The notes below the pieces were generated by a model. It saw only the letters and a program-made list of their open reading frames with translations. It made no database searches and was not told where the DNA came from. Shown here piece after piece: positions 17,389 to 25,457 of a DNA stretch of 45,477 nucleotides (positions are counted from its first letter, which is position 1; each line of letters opens with the position of its first letter). Made by a program: the position numbers and the translations under genes. Location of the stretch: NCBI GenBank assembly GCA_011391595.1, contig JAABQG010000027.1, forward strand, positions 1 to 45,477, read 5' to 3'. The DNA is from Hydrogenophaga sp. (GTDB taxonomy: Bacteria; Pseudomonadota; Gammaproteobacteria; Burkholderiales; Burkholderiaceae_C).

Positions 17389-18342
17389 TTACCGGGCGCT
17401 CTGCCGGGCGTTGCGGTACAGGTCGAACACCTGGGCCGAGGTCAGCTTGGGCGTGTAGCCAAACACTTCCTTGAGCCGGGTGTTGAGCAGCACCGGGCGG
17501 TAGCGCAGGAAGTCGAGCTGCTCCGGCCCGTACTGGGTCAGGTTCAGCTTCTTCAGGACCCACAGCGCCGCCTGCAACACCGGGGCTGGCAGCACGCGAC
17601 AGCTCTTGCCCAGGCGCTGCGCGATCTCGAAGATGGTCAGCTTGCCGTCGCCGGCGACGTTGAAGATGCCGACATTCTTTGAATCGATGCCGTGCTGGAT
17701 GGCGCCGACGACGTCCTGGTCGTGGATGAAGACAAACGGGCTGTCGGAGCCGGCGATGGCGAGGATCTTGGGCTTCTCGAACAGGTCCGTAATCTGGTTG
17801 CGCACCGTCGGGCCCAGGATGGTACCGATGCGGAAAATGACCTGCTCCAGTTCGGGGTGGTTCTTTCGGTAATCGGCCAGCATTTCCTCGACCAGCCGCT
17901 TGTGGCAGGAATAGGCGAAGACCTCGTTGCCGCGCACCGGGTCGGATTCGGTGAGCCACTCCGGGTTGTCGGCGTAATAGCCATAGGCCGCGCCGCTGGA
18001 CGACACGATGATGCGCCGCACGCCGTGGGCCACGCAGGCCTGCAGCAGGTTGCGCGTGCCGTTGACATCCACGTCGTACTCGAAGGCGCGGTTGCTGTTC
18101 TTGCCGGGCGTCACGATCGAGGCCAGGTGCACGATGACATCGGGCCTGTTGCGGCCCACGATGGCGTCCACTTCGGGCGCGCGGATGTCGGCCACCTCGT
18201 AGATCACGCCGGGCAGGCGCGTGGCCGGCTCGCGCACGTCGAGGGCGATGACCGAGAGATCCGCGCGGCCGGCCATTGCGGCGACGGTCTGGCTGCCCAG
18301 GTAGCCGGAGCTGCCCGTGACAAGGACTTTTTTGGGGGTCAT
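17389..18342 (-). CDS. NAD-dependent epimerase/dehydratase, extended SDR (operon gene 2)
   Basis: A 317-residue extended SDR. TGSSGYLG is at 9-16, DVRE follows the second strand, and the catalytic YSCHK lies after the SSSGAAYG strand. Extended SDRs include sugar epimerases, 3-beta-hydroxysteroid dehydrogenases and dihydroflavonol reductases; nothing in the sequence separates these. ATG 18342 is preferred over the upstream open frame because the Rossmann motif begins 9 residues later. It is 16 bases downstream of the BASS carrier stop and directly adjacent to the classical SDR gene. Confidence 0.88.
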   Translation of the reverse strand: MTPKKVLVTGSSGYLGSQTVAAMAGRADLSVIALDVREPATRLPGVIYEVADIRAPEVDAIVGRNRPDVIVHLASIVTPGKNSNRAFEYDVDVNGTRNLLQACVAHGVRRIIVSSSGAAYGYYADNPEWLTESDPVRGNEVFAYSCHKRLVEEMLADYRKNHPELEQVIFRIGTILGPTVRNQITDLFEKPKILAIAGSDSPFVFIHDQDVVGAIQHGIDSKNVGIFNVAGDGKLTIFEIAQRLGKSCRVLPAPVLQAALWVLKKLNLTQYGPEQLDFLRYRPVLLNTRLKEVFGYTPKLTSAQVFDLYRNARQSAR

Positions 18343-18358
18343 GTCGAAACTCGCTTGA

Positions 18359-19288
18359 TCAGTGGTGTTTGTGTGCAAAGCGCGGGTACTTGCGCGGATC
18401 GCGCTTGCTCCAGAACGTGGCCAGCGCGAGCCCCGAGACGATGTGCCAGATGCCCCACCATGCGGTGATGATGGCCATGCCGCCCAGGCCATCGAACAGG
18501 TTGAAGATCAGGATCAGGCCCAGGCCGGAGTTCTGGATGCCCATCTCGAAGGTCACGGCGCGGCGGTCGCGCTCGTTGAGCCCGAGCAGGGTGGAGAGCG
18601 AAAAGCCCGTGACCAGTGCCAGGCCGTTGTGGATGAAAACCACCACCACGACAAACTGGATGTACTTCATGAAGTGCTGGAAGTTGGCCGCCAGCGCGCC
18701 GACCACGAACAGCGAGAACACGACCATCGAAAAAATCTTCATCGGCTTCTGGGCGCGCGCCGCGAAGGCCGGGAACTGGTGCGACACCCACATGCCCACG
18801 ACCAGCGGCAGTCCGAGCAGGATCACGATGTCCTTGAGCATGACCAGCGGGTCCAGCGAGATGGTACGCATCAGGTCGTGCGTGACCGGGCTCAGGTTGC
18901 CCCAGAAGTTGAAGTTGAGCGGTGTCATCACGATCGCCAGGGCCGTGGACACGGCACTGGCGCTGACCGACAGCGCCGTGTTGCCTTTGGAAAGATGCGT
19001 CAGGAAGTTCGACAGGTGGCCCGCCGGGCAGGACGACACCAGGATCATGCCCAGCGCAATGCTCGGGATCGGGTTGATGATCCAGATCAGCACATAGGTC
19101 ATCGCCGGAAAGATGATGTGGTGGCCGATGGTGGCCAGCAGCAGGCCCTTGGGCGACTTGAACGCGGTGCGGAAGTCGCCGACCTTCAGGTCCAGCGCAA
19201 TGCCGAACATCACCAGACCGAGGATGATGTTCAGCCCGGCCAGCGTGGCGGGATTGAAATGAAGTTGGACCTGGTCAATCGGCAGCAT
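18359..19288 (-). CDS. Bile acid:sodium symporter (BASS/SBF) family carrier (operon gene 1)
   Basis: A 309-residue integral membrane protein with 8-10 hydrophobic helices. The unwound helix region SSCPAGHLSN and the later FEMGIQNSGLGLILIFN are the two conserved crossover segments of the PF01758 fold that bind sodium. Family members import bile acids, pantoate, pyruvate or other organic anions with sodium. ATG 19288 has a strong GAGGAG ribosome-binding site 6 bases upstream, which decides the start. It opens the five-gene minus-strand operon and is divergent from the AraC-type regulator. Confidence 0.88.
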   Translation of the reverse strand: MLPIDQVQLHFNPATLAGLNIILGLVMFGIALDLKVGDFRTAFKSPKGLLLATIGHHIIFPAMTYVLIWIINPIPSIALGMILVSSCPAGHLSNFLTHLSKGNTALSVSASAVSTALAIVMTPLNFNFWGNLSPVTHDLMRTISLDPLVMLKDIVILLGLPLVVGMWVSHQFPAFAARAQKPMKIFSMVVFSLFVVGALAANFQHFMKYIQFVVVVVFIHNGLALVTGFSLSTLLGLNERDRRAVTFEMGIQNSGLGLILIFNLFDGLGGMAIITAWWGIWHIVSGLALATFWSKRDPRKYPRFAHKHH

Positions 19289-19398
19289 GGGTGTCTCCTC
19301 GTTATGGCGTCCCGGTCTGTTCCGATCGGGTGAAGCACGATGGTAGGCCCTTGCCTTCAATTCACGCTTGTCCCAGAATTCATTTCATTTGTCAATTC

Positions 19399-19413
19399 GC
19401 GCCAAATTTGCGC
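19399..19413. promoter_or_regulatory. Palindrome GCGCCAAATTTGCGC in the divergent promoter region
   Basis: A 15-bp palindrome with one mismatched pair, located between the BASS-carrier start (19288) and the regulator start (19436). It could be an operator for the divergent pair or overlap the regulator promoter. There is no other support. Confidence 0.3.
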
Positions 19414-19435
19414 CCGACGGACTGGAGTTGAAAAC

Positions 19436-20563
19436 GTGGAGTCAAAGAGCAGTGTGGGCGCCGGCTACGTCGCTGGACTGATCGAGGTGGCGGCAACCGC
19501 CGGTATCGGGCGTGAGGCGCTCTTGCGCGCAGCAGGGCTGACGGACATCGAGAGTGCTCACCCGCAGGCCCGCTGGCCGATGTCTGACGTGATCAGACTG
19601 TTCCAGGCGGCGGTCATCCTGAGCGGGCGCGACGATCTCGGGCTGGAGTTTGCCCGCCGGGTGCGCCCGGGCACTTTCAGTGTGCTGGGGTATGCGCTGA
19701 TGACCTGCCGGACCCTGGGCGAGGCGATCGAGGTAGCACCGCATTTTCGGCGTCTGGTTTTTGATATCGGCTACAGCGAGATGCGTTTTGTCCTGAAGGA
19801 CCAGGAGGCGCGGCTGGGCTGGCATGTGGTCTCGAAAGACCTGCCTTACTGCCGCAGCCTGGCGGAATCGCTGATCGCCAGCTGGACTCACTTCGGGCGC
19901 TGGATGGCGGGCGTGGAGCTGCCCTTGAAGGAGGTTCTCTTCCTGCATGAACCGCCGTCCGACGTCCGCCCCTATGAGATGTTTTTTGAATGTCCGGTGC
20001 GCTTTGGTGCCGGCGAGAACACGCTGGTTTTTTCGGGCTCTCTGCTGAACATGCCCCTGTTGCAGGCCGACGAAACCCTGCACCTGGCCATGCGTGAACA
20101 GGCGCGTGCCGCTATGGAGAAGGCCTTCAGCCAGACGGATATCGGGCATCGTCTGCGCCAGGCGCTGATCCCGTTGATGCCCAAGTGCGAGGCGACGCTG
20201 GAAAAGGCCGCGATGGCGCTGGCGATGTCATCGCGTTCGCTGCAGCGCCGCCTGGGCGAGGCAGCGCTCGGGTTTCAGGGGGTGCTGGATTCGGTTCGCA
20301 AGGACATGGCGATCATTTACCTGCGCGACCCGGCCCTGAGCGTGCTGGATGTTGCCTTGTTGCTGGGCTATGCCGAGCAGAGTTCTTTCACACGGTTTTT
20401 CCGCGCGAGCTTTGCTAGCAGCCCATCCGGGTGGCGGCGTGCGCAAGGAGTTGCCTGGCAGGGCGCCAGCGGCAATGCCTCATCCGTGGGGCCACCCGCT
20501 TTGGGCCGGGAGGCAGTTCAGGGTGAGCTGTCTACCGGAACAGGCAAGGGCGCGTTAGAGTGA
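19436..20563 (+). CDS. AraC family transcriptional regulator
   Basis: A 375-residue regulator. The N-terminal ~200 residues match the Arabinose_bd-type ligand domain of OruR/ArgR-like AraC proteins (FSVLGYALMTCRTLGEAIEVA). The C-terminal domain has the two helix-turn-helix units, first AAMALAMSSRSLQRRLGEA and then VLDVALLLGYAEQSSFTRFFRASFASSPSGWRR, which is the classic AraC signature. The start is probably GTG 19436 with GGAG 8 bases ahead; a longer frame reaches back to 19340. It is divergent from the five-gene operon and so is its likely regulator. The C-terminal tail beyond residue 335 is low-complexity. Confidence 0.88.
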   Translation: MESKSSVGAGYVAGLIEVAATAGIGREALLRAAGLTDIESAHPQARWPMSDVIRLFQAAVILSGRDDLGLEFARRVRPGTFSVLGYALMTCRTLGEAIEVAPHFRRLVFDIGYSEMRFVLKDQEARLGWHVVSKDLPYCRSLAESLIASWTHFGRWMAGVELPLKEVLFLHEPPSDVRPYEMFFECPVRFGAGENTLVFSGSLLNMPLLQADETLHLAMREQARAAMEKAFSQTDIGHRLRQALIPLMPKCEATLEKAAMALAMSSRSLQRRLGEAALGFQGVLDSVRKDMAIIYLRDPALSVLDVALLLGYAEQSSFTRFFRASFASSPSGWRRAQGVAWQGASGNASSVGPPALGREAVQGELSTGTGKGALE

Positions 20564-20676
20564 CAAAGGCTGTCGTTGAGTGGCGTGACTTCAGTTCCAC
20601 TCTGGCGCTTGCAGGGTCGCTTTGAACCTTCCGCCGGGCAGGCGATCCTACATACAGTCTCTCGGGAAGATTTGAT

Positions 20677-21282
20677 ATGAAAAAGACCCTTCTTTTCCTG
20701 GCTTCAGCGGGCTTGCTCATCATGGCCAGCCTGGCTTCGGCGGCGCCCGCCGTTGGGTACTACGGGCGTCCCTATGGCGGCGTGGCCTCCTACAGCCGTC
20801 CGATGGTGGTGGGCGGGGGCTACTATGCCCGCCCCGCTGGCGTCTATTACGGCTATCCCGCGCGCTATCCCGGCTGGTATGGCAGCTACTGGGGTGGGTG
20901 GGGCGTGGGCTGGGGGCTCGGCATAGGCCTTGGCGTCGGTTTGGCCTATGGGTATCCCTACAACTATGGTTATCCTTATCGCTACGGGTATCCTTACAAC
21001 TACGGGTATGCCTATTCGTCGTGTTACCCCTACGGCTACGACTATGCTTATCCCAATGGCAATCCCTGCATTGGAGCGGTGCCGGGCGTGGTGATCACGC
21101 AGCCTGCGACTACATTCATTCAGCAGGATCAGGTTGCCCCCGCGCCGGCCAGCAGTTACTGGTATTACTGCACGGATCCGGCGGGTTACTTTCCTTACGT
21201 ACAGAGCTGCAACCGGGCGTGGATGGCCGTCATTCCGCAAGTACCGTCAGATTTACCAACCGCACCCCGTCTCGCGCAGTGA
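20677..21282 (+). CDS. Exported Tyr/Gly-rich protein
   Basis: A 201-residue protein with a signal peptide (MKKTLLFLASAGLLIMASLASA) followed by a Tyr-Gly-Pro-rich region with repeats of the form GYPYNYGYPYRYGYPY at about 88-110 and a Gly-rich hydrophobic run. The C-terminus has WYYCTDPAGYFPYVQSC then W and P residues, a conserved cysteine-bearing ending seen in many proteobacterial exported proteins of unknown role. A GGAAG ribosome-binding site precedes ATG 20677. It is tightly followed by a glycine-zipper lipoprotein gene. A structural or envelope role is likely. Confidence 0.82.
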   Translation: MKKTLLFLASAGLLIMASLASAAPAVGYYGRPYGGVASYSRPMVVGGGYYARPAGVYYGYPARYPGWYGSYWGGWGVGWGLGIGLGVGLAYGYPYNYGYPYRYGYPYNYGYAYSSCYPYGYDYAYPNGNPCIGAVPGVVITQPATTFIQQDQVAPAPASSYWYYCTDPAGYFPYVQSCNRAWMAVIPQVPSDLPTAPRLAQ

Positions 21283-21293
21283 AAACGACCACC

Positions 21294-21968
21294 ATGAAAT
21301 CAGCTCGCCTCCCGACATTCCTGGCTTTGGGTGTCGCGCTCGCGCTCGGCGGTTGTGCCGTGGCGCCCACGGCACCCACGGTGATGGTGTTGCCAGGCAC
21401 GAAAAAGGAGCCCGCGCAGTTTCAGGCTGACAGCCTTGCCTGCCAGTTAGAAGCGCAGGCACTGCTCGCGACCGCCACCGAAGTCGCGAACAACCAGGCT
21501 GCGTCGAACGTCTTCATTGGCACGGTGCTCGGTGCCGCCGTGGGCGCGTTGCTCGGGCAGGGGTCGTACAACCCGGGCGCCATCACGGCGTGGGGCGCTG
21601 GCACAGGGCTTCTCTTTGGCAGCGCCGCCGCGGGGGGCAATTCGCAGGTCGCTTCCTACAGTCTGCAGCAGCGGTTCGATTTTGCCTACATGCAGTGCAT
21701 GTACCAGCGCGGCAATCAGGTACCCGGACAGGCCACCTACGGTCGCCAGTTGCCGGTGGCGCCAGCCCCGCCGCCACCAAGTGACCGCTACCCGCCACAG
21801 AACACGGCGCCGCCTTATCCGCCGCAGGGCTATCCGGCACCGAACCTTGCGCCATCGACCTACCCACCGCAAGGTTACCCCGCACCCAATCCTGCCGCGC
21901 CGGGTTACCCGGTACCGGGCAACACCTCGCCGAATTTCCCGCCGCCAAACACGCCGCCGCCTTCCTGA
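21294..21968 (+). CDS. Glycine-zipper lipoprotein with Pro-rich tail
   Basis: A 224-residue lipoprotein: signal peptide with lipobox LGGC (Cys near residue 19), a coiled segment with two cysteines, a glycine-zipper pair (GTVLGAAVGALLG and GAGTGLLFGSAAAGG) that should insert in or associate with a membrane, and a C-terminal Pro/Tyr-rich region with the repeated unit YPPQGYPAPN. A GTG at 21279 overlaps the stop of the previous gene by four bases (GTGA) and is an alternative start. The close spacing suggests both exported proteins are made together. Confidence 0.78.
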   Translation: MKSARLPTFLALGVALALGGCAVAPTAPTVMVLPGTKKEPAQFQADSLACQLEAQALLATATEVANNQAASNVFIGTVLGAAVGALLGQGSYNPGAITAWGAGTGLLFGSAAAGGNSQVASYSLQQRFDFAYMQCMYQRGNQVPGQATYGRQLPVAPAPPPPSDRYPPQNTAPPYPPQGYPAPNLAPSTYPPQGYPAPNPAAPGYPVPGNTSPNFPPPNTPPPS

Positions 21969-22336
21969 AGCGATGTTCGAGGATGGGCGATGGGTATCCG
22001 GCCTGGTGTTGGCGCCTGTCGCTCCTGTGAGGGGCGGGCCGCAATCAGGGGCGGTGGTTTCTCTGTGTGGAAGCACTACCGCCCCGTCGGCGCCGCGCCA
22101 GCAGCCATTGCCCCGGCGCGAATCACACGTCCCCGACATCCCTGATTCGCCTTGTTGCGCGTGATGAATGGACTGTAGGTGCAAAGTGAATTCAGGGCGG
22201 GTCGATACCTGTCAAGAATGACAGGGAGGAGTGACGGCGGGGGCACTGCGGCGGCATCTGGCGCCAATGCGATGGCGATGCAGTTGGGCCCGAACCCTTG
22301 TAGTATTTGCGCTCCGTCCTGCAGGAAGCTTCGCCC
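21969..22336. other. Intergenic region, 368 bases
   Basis: No credible gene is seen on either strand; the open frames here are GC-rich shadows. The region holds one perfect short hairpin at 22208-22225 and no recognised repeat copy. The promoter for the catalase-related gene should lie in the second half. Confidence 0.6.
22208..22225. promoter_or_regulatory. Perfect inverted repeat CCTGTCA-AGAA-TGACAGG
   Basis: Seven perfectly paired bases with a four-base centre, 111 bases upstream of the catalase-related gene. There is no T-run, so an operator is more likely than a terminator. Confidence 0.4.
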
Positions 22337-23332
22337 ATGACCCCCGACCTGACACCCGGCACCGACTGGAAAGAGCAAGTTGCCGCAGACGAAGCCGGAC
22401 GCTTTGCCGATTACGCGCGGAAGTTCGCGGCGATCCAGGCTCGCAAGTCCAGGAAATACGGTGCAGGCAGGGCGTTGCATCGCAAGCAGATCACCGCGGC
22501 TCACGGCACCTTGACTGTGAAGGACGACCTGCCCGATTTCGCCCGGCAGGGCCTTTTCGGCGCGCCCGCCAGCTTCGATGTCACGGTGCGCCTGTCCAAT
22601 GGCGGGATGGACCGCGCGTCCGATCGCACACCCGATGTCCGAGGCTTCGCGATCCGGGTGCTCGGTGTGGAGGGGGAGTCTGCCTTGGGCAACGGCCCGG
22701 CCCGCAGCCAGGATTTCACGCTGATCAACCAGGAGGCCTTTGCATTTCCGGGCAGTGAGGAATTCGTTGCGTTTGTCGTCGCTGCTGCGGGCGGCGGCGT
22801 GTCCTTGCTGAAGTTCCTCCTCAAGCGCTACGGCGTGTTCGGTGGCCCCGCGCGGATGCTCAAGCTGATCAAGTCGATGGGAAGACCTTTTGGTGGTTTT
22901 GCCACCGAGACCCTGTTCAGCGCGGTGCCGTTGGCCTGCGGGCCCTATGCGGTTCGTGTGCGCCTGGTGCCGGCCGGCGCCAACGGCACTGCCGTCAAGG
23001 GCGCCAATGCCGACTGGGGCGCGGATTTCAGCGCGCGCCTGGCCAAGCATCACCTTCAGTGGGACCTGCAGTTGCAGCCGTTCGTGAACGAGGCGCTGAC
23101 GCCGATCGAGGACGCTTCGGTCAACTGGCCCAGCCCTTACACGACTGTCGCAAGGCTCAGCCTGCCACGCCAGGACACGGCTTCGGCCAAGGGCCAGGAA
23201 CTGGCCGCCGAGGCCGAAGCCGGGGTGTTCGACCCCTGGCAGGCGCTGGCCGCGCACCGGCCGCTCGGTGACGTGCAGCGCGCCCGCAAGGTGGTGTATT
23301 TCGAGAGCCAGAAGGGGCGAGGGGCGGTGTGA
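22337..23332 (+). CDS. Catalase-related heme protein, short form
   Basis: A 331-residue protein (~one-third shorter than typical catalases). It follows the catalase core: RALHRKQ with the likely distal His, VRLSNGGMDRASDRTPDVRGFAIRV corresponding to the catalase V-R-F-S ... R-D-x-R-G-F segment, QDFTLINQEAFAF in place of the distal Asn region, and a C-terminal FDPWQALAAHRPLGDVQRARKVVY. The final R-K-V-V-Y could supply the proximal Tyr ligand in the R-x-x-x-Y pattern, though this is inferred. Such short proteins may be peroxidases or fatty-acid-hydroperoxide enzymes rather than true catalases. The frame is open to 22307, but ATG 22337 fits better. Confidence 0.78.
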   Translation: MTPDLTPGTDWKEQVAADEAGRFADYARKFAAIQARKSRKYGAGRALHRKQITAAHGTLTVKDDLPDFARQGLFGAPASFDVTVRLSNGGMDRASDRTPDVRGFAIRVLGVEGESALGNGPARSQDFTLINQEAFAFPGSEEFVAFVVAAAGGGVSLLKFLLKRYGVFGGPARMLKLIKSMGRPFGGFATETLFSAVPLACGPYAVRVRLVPAGANGTAVKGANADWGADFSARLAKHHLQWDLQLQPFVNEALTPIEDASVNWPSPYTTVARLSLPRQDTASAKGQELAAEAEAGVFDPWQALAAHRPLGDVQRARKVVYFESQKGRGAV

Positions 23333-23413
23333 GGCTTTGTGGGTGATTGACAATGGCGGGCGCCTGTCTGTGGCCTGCCAGCGGCCTCATTGGGCGGGAA
23401 TATGACTAAGAAA

Positions 23414-23450
23414 GGCATCTTCCCAGCATCAAATAGTCATTGTGTGCTAT
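23414..23450 (+). repeat. Dispersed 37-bp intergenic repeat, copy R3
   Basis: The core begins GGCATCTTCCCAGCATC and ends TGTGTGCTAT, followed by TGATTTA. It lies between the catalase-related gene and the nitronate monooxygenase gene. The inner TGG arm is changed to TAG, so the central stem is weakened. Confidence 0.78.
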
Positions 23451-23624
23451 TGATTTATGATTTTTCCGGTGCGACACCCCGGCGACTGCAGACGGGCCGG
23501 TTTGCCGTGACACTGCACCGTTTTTATCCCGTGCCATCTCGGCGCATCACTTGAACTCGCAGGGCAGCCCAAGAGTTGCATGCCGTCAACTTTGCGATGT
23601 CCCCAACCCTTCAGGAGTCTTTTC

Positions 23625-24560
23625 ATGAACCGAGTCCTCGCCCACACCGGCGCCCGTTACCCCATCGTGCAGGCCCCGATGGGCTGGATCGCGCGCAGCA
23701 CGCTGGCCAGCGCCGTTTCGCACGCGGGCGGGCTGGGCATCATCGAAACCTCGTCGGGCGAGACCGCCAACTGCCAGCGCGAGATCACCGCCATGGTCGC
23801 CAGCGGCCTGCCGTTTGGTGTGAACCTGCCGATCCGCTTCCTCAAGGACGACGCCATGCTGCGCTTCGTTTGCGAGTCGGGCATCCGCTTCGTCACCACC
23901 TCGGCGGGCAGCCCGGCCAAGTTCATCGCGCCGCTCAAGGCGGCGGGCATCGTGGTCTATCACGCCGTGCCCACGCTGGAGACCGCGCTCAAATGCGTTG
24001 ACGCTGGCGTGGACGGGCTGGTGGTGGAGGGCGGCGAGGGCGGCGGTTTCAAGAACCCGGAGGAGGTGAGCACGCTGGTGCTGCTGCAGGCGATCCGCGA
24101 GCGGGTCGAGGTGCCGTTGATCGCCGCCGGCGGCATCGTCGATGGCCGCGGCATGGCGGCCGCGTTTGCGCTCGGCGCTGAGGGTATCCAGATGGGCACG
24201 CGCTTCGTCGCCAGCGCCGAGAGCCCGGTGCATTCGCACTACAAGCAGGCCATCGTGTCGGCGGAAATCACCGGCACCTGGATGCTCAACACCCGGTCCA
24301 CGCCCTGCATCCGCGCGCTCAAGACGCCGTTCACCCGGACCATCCACGAGGCCGGGCTGATGCAGCCCGACACCTTCACAGGCATCCAGCAGGTGTACTT
24401 CGGCGGCGACATGAACGCCGCGCCGGCGCTGGCGGGCCAGTCCGCAGGGCTGATCCATGCGGTGAAGCCAGTGCAGCAAATCATCGACGAGACCGTGGCC
24501 GAGTTCTACGCCATCAGCGCACGCATGGGGGCGATGGCGGCGGCGCAGCAATTCGGTTGA
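23625..24560 (+). CDS. Nitronate monooxygenase / 2-nitropropane dioxygenase family protein
   Basis: A 311-residue FMN-binding TIM-barrel protein. YPIVQAPMGWIA opens the barrel, GLGIIETSSG follows, VVEGGEGGGF is the phosphate-binding loop near residues 140-150, and AAGGIVDGRGMAAAFALGAEGIQMGTRF is the classic motif that closes the FMN site. Members oxidise alkyl nitronates; other members act as enoyl-ACP reductases (FabK), so the exact reaction is not proven. ATG 23625 has AGGAG 8 bases upstream. It lies between two repeat copies, R3 and R4. Confidence 0.88.
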   Translation: MNRVLAHTGARYPIVQAPMGWIARSTLASAVSHAGGLGIIETSSGETANCQREITAMVASGLPFGVNLPIRFLKDDAMLRFVCESGIRFVTTSAGSPAKFIAPLKAAGIVVYHAVPTLETALKCVDAGVDGLVVEGGEGGGFKNPEEVSTLVLLQAIRERVEVPLIAAGGIVDGRGMAAAFALGAEGIQMGTRFVASAESPVHSHYKQAIVSAEITGTWMLNTRSTPCIRALKTPFTRTIHEAGLMQPDTFTGIQQVYFGGDMNAAPALAGQSAGLIHAVKPVQQIIDETVAEFYAISARMGAMAAAQQFG

Positions 24561-24630
24561 GCCGTTCCGGGTGGCGCGCCCAAGGGTTCTGCGGGATAGC
24601 GCTGCATGGGTTCGGTTTTTTGAGTTGAAT

Positions 24631-24667
24631 GGCCTCTTTCCAGCATCAAATGGTCTCGGCCAGCTAT
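24631..24667 (+). repeat. Dispersed 37-bp intergenic repeat, copy R4
   Basis: The core begins GGCCTCTTTCCAGCATC and ends GGCCAGCTAT, followed by TGAATCGA. The inner CCA/TGG and outer TGGC/GCTA arms are intact. It lies 70 bases after the nitronate monooxygenase stop and 68 bases before the operator array of the fasciclin gene. Confidence 0.8.
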
Positions 24668-24734
24668 TGAATCGATAGTCATGAGAGTCCGCAGGGAGCC
24701 GGGTCGCCCGAGCAGTAACTCGAAACAGATCTGA

Positions 24735-24794
24735 AAATACCAAATGGTATCAATAAATACCATACAGTATTTAAGGATACTGATTAGTATGTAC
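24735..24794. promoter_or_regulatory. Three ATAC-N6-GTAT inverted repeats at exact 20-bp spacing
   Basis: Inverted repeats sit at 24737-24750, 24757-24770 and 24777-24790. Each has ATAC, six bases, then GTAT, and adjacent dyad centres are exactly 20 bp apart. The first is a perfect 6+6 palindrome with a 2-base centre (ATACCA/TGGTAT). The second extends to AAATAC/GTATTT, the third to ATACT/AGTAT. The region is AT-rich in an otherwise GC-rich window and lies 67 bases upstream of the fasciclin ATG, so it likely contains or flanks its promoter. The bound regulator is not identifiable. Confidence 0.7.
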
Positions 24795-24857
24795 ATTCCG
24801 TTTGCGCCACAAATTCATGGCGTGGCAAATCCTTAACTTTCATCTTCGGAGTACCTC

Positions 24858-25313
24858 ATGAAAAAGACCCTCATTGCGACCGTTCTGGCCCTTGGCGCCA
24901 CTTTCTCTGTCCAGGCCAAGGACATCGTTGACACCGCCGTTGCCGCTGGCAACTTCAAGACGCTGGCGACCGCCTTGACCGCCGCTGGCCTGATCGACAC
25001 GCTCAAGGGCCCGGGCCCGTTCACGGTGTTCGCGCCCACTGACGCCGCGTTTGCGAAGATCCCGAAAGCGGATCTGGACGCACTGCTCAAGGACCAGGGC
25101 AAGCTCAAGGCCGTGCTCACGTACCACGTGGTTCCTGGCAAGGTGATGGCCAAGGACGTCAAGGCCGGCAATGTCAAGACGGTTCAGGGCAGCGAAATCG
25201 CCATCGTGACCATGGGCGGTGTGAAGGTGAACAACGCGAACGTCACCGCCACCGACATCGTGGCCGACAACGGCGTGATCCACGTGCTCGACACGGTGAT
25301 CATGCCCAAGTAA
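24858..25313 (+). CDS. Exported fasciclin (FAS1) domain protein
   Basis: A 151-residue protein: a signal peptide ([20 protein letters not shown]) followed by one complete FAS1 domain. Diagnostic segments are [37 protein letters not shown] (the H1 motif region) and [10 protein letters not shown], then [18 protein letters not shown], which is the H2 end. Such small bacterial fasciclins act in the periplasm or outside the cell in adhesion or stress, often under stress sigma factors. Expression here is probably governed by the three-operator array just upstream, and a strong terminator follows. Confidence 0.93.
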   Translation: MKKTLIATVLALGATFSVQAKDIVDTAVAAGNFKTLATALTAAGLIDTLKGPGPFTVFAPTDAAFAKIPKADLDALLKDQGKLKAVLTYHVVPGKVMAKDVKAGNVKTVQGSEIAIVTMGGVKVNNANVTATDIVADNGVIHVLDTVIMPK

Positions 25314-25366
25314 TCGGGCAGAGCACGGCACAGCGCTACGTTGTCGACGGCGGCGCAGCCGTTGCA

Positions 25367-25402
25367 GGGCAGACCGGGCGACCGGTCTGCCCTTGCTTTT
25401 TT
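25367..25402 (+). terminator. Rho-independent terminator of the fasciclin gene
   Basis: GGGCAGACCGG at 25367-25377 pairs perfectly with CCGGTCTGCCC at 25382-25392 around a GCGA loop, and a TTGCTTTTTT tract follows. It lies 54 bases after the fasciclin stop. Confidence 0.9.
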
Positions 25403-25457
25403 GCTGCGTAGCGTGACGGAGTTCAGCAAAAGCGGAAGGTCGCGCCACAATGCGGCC

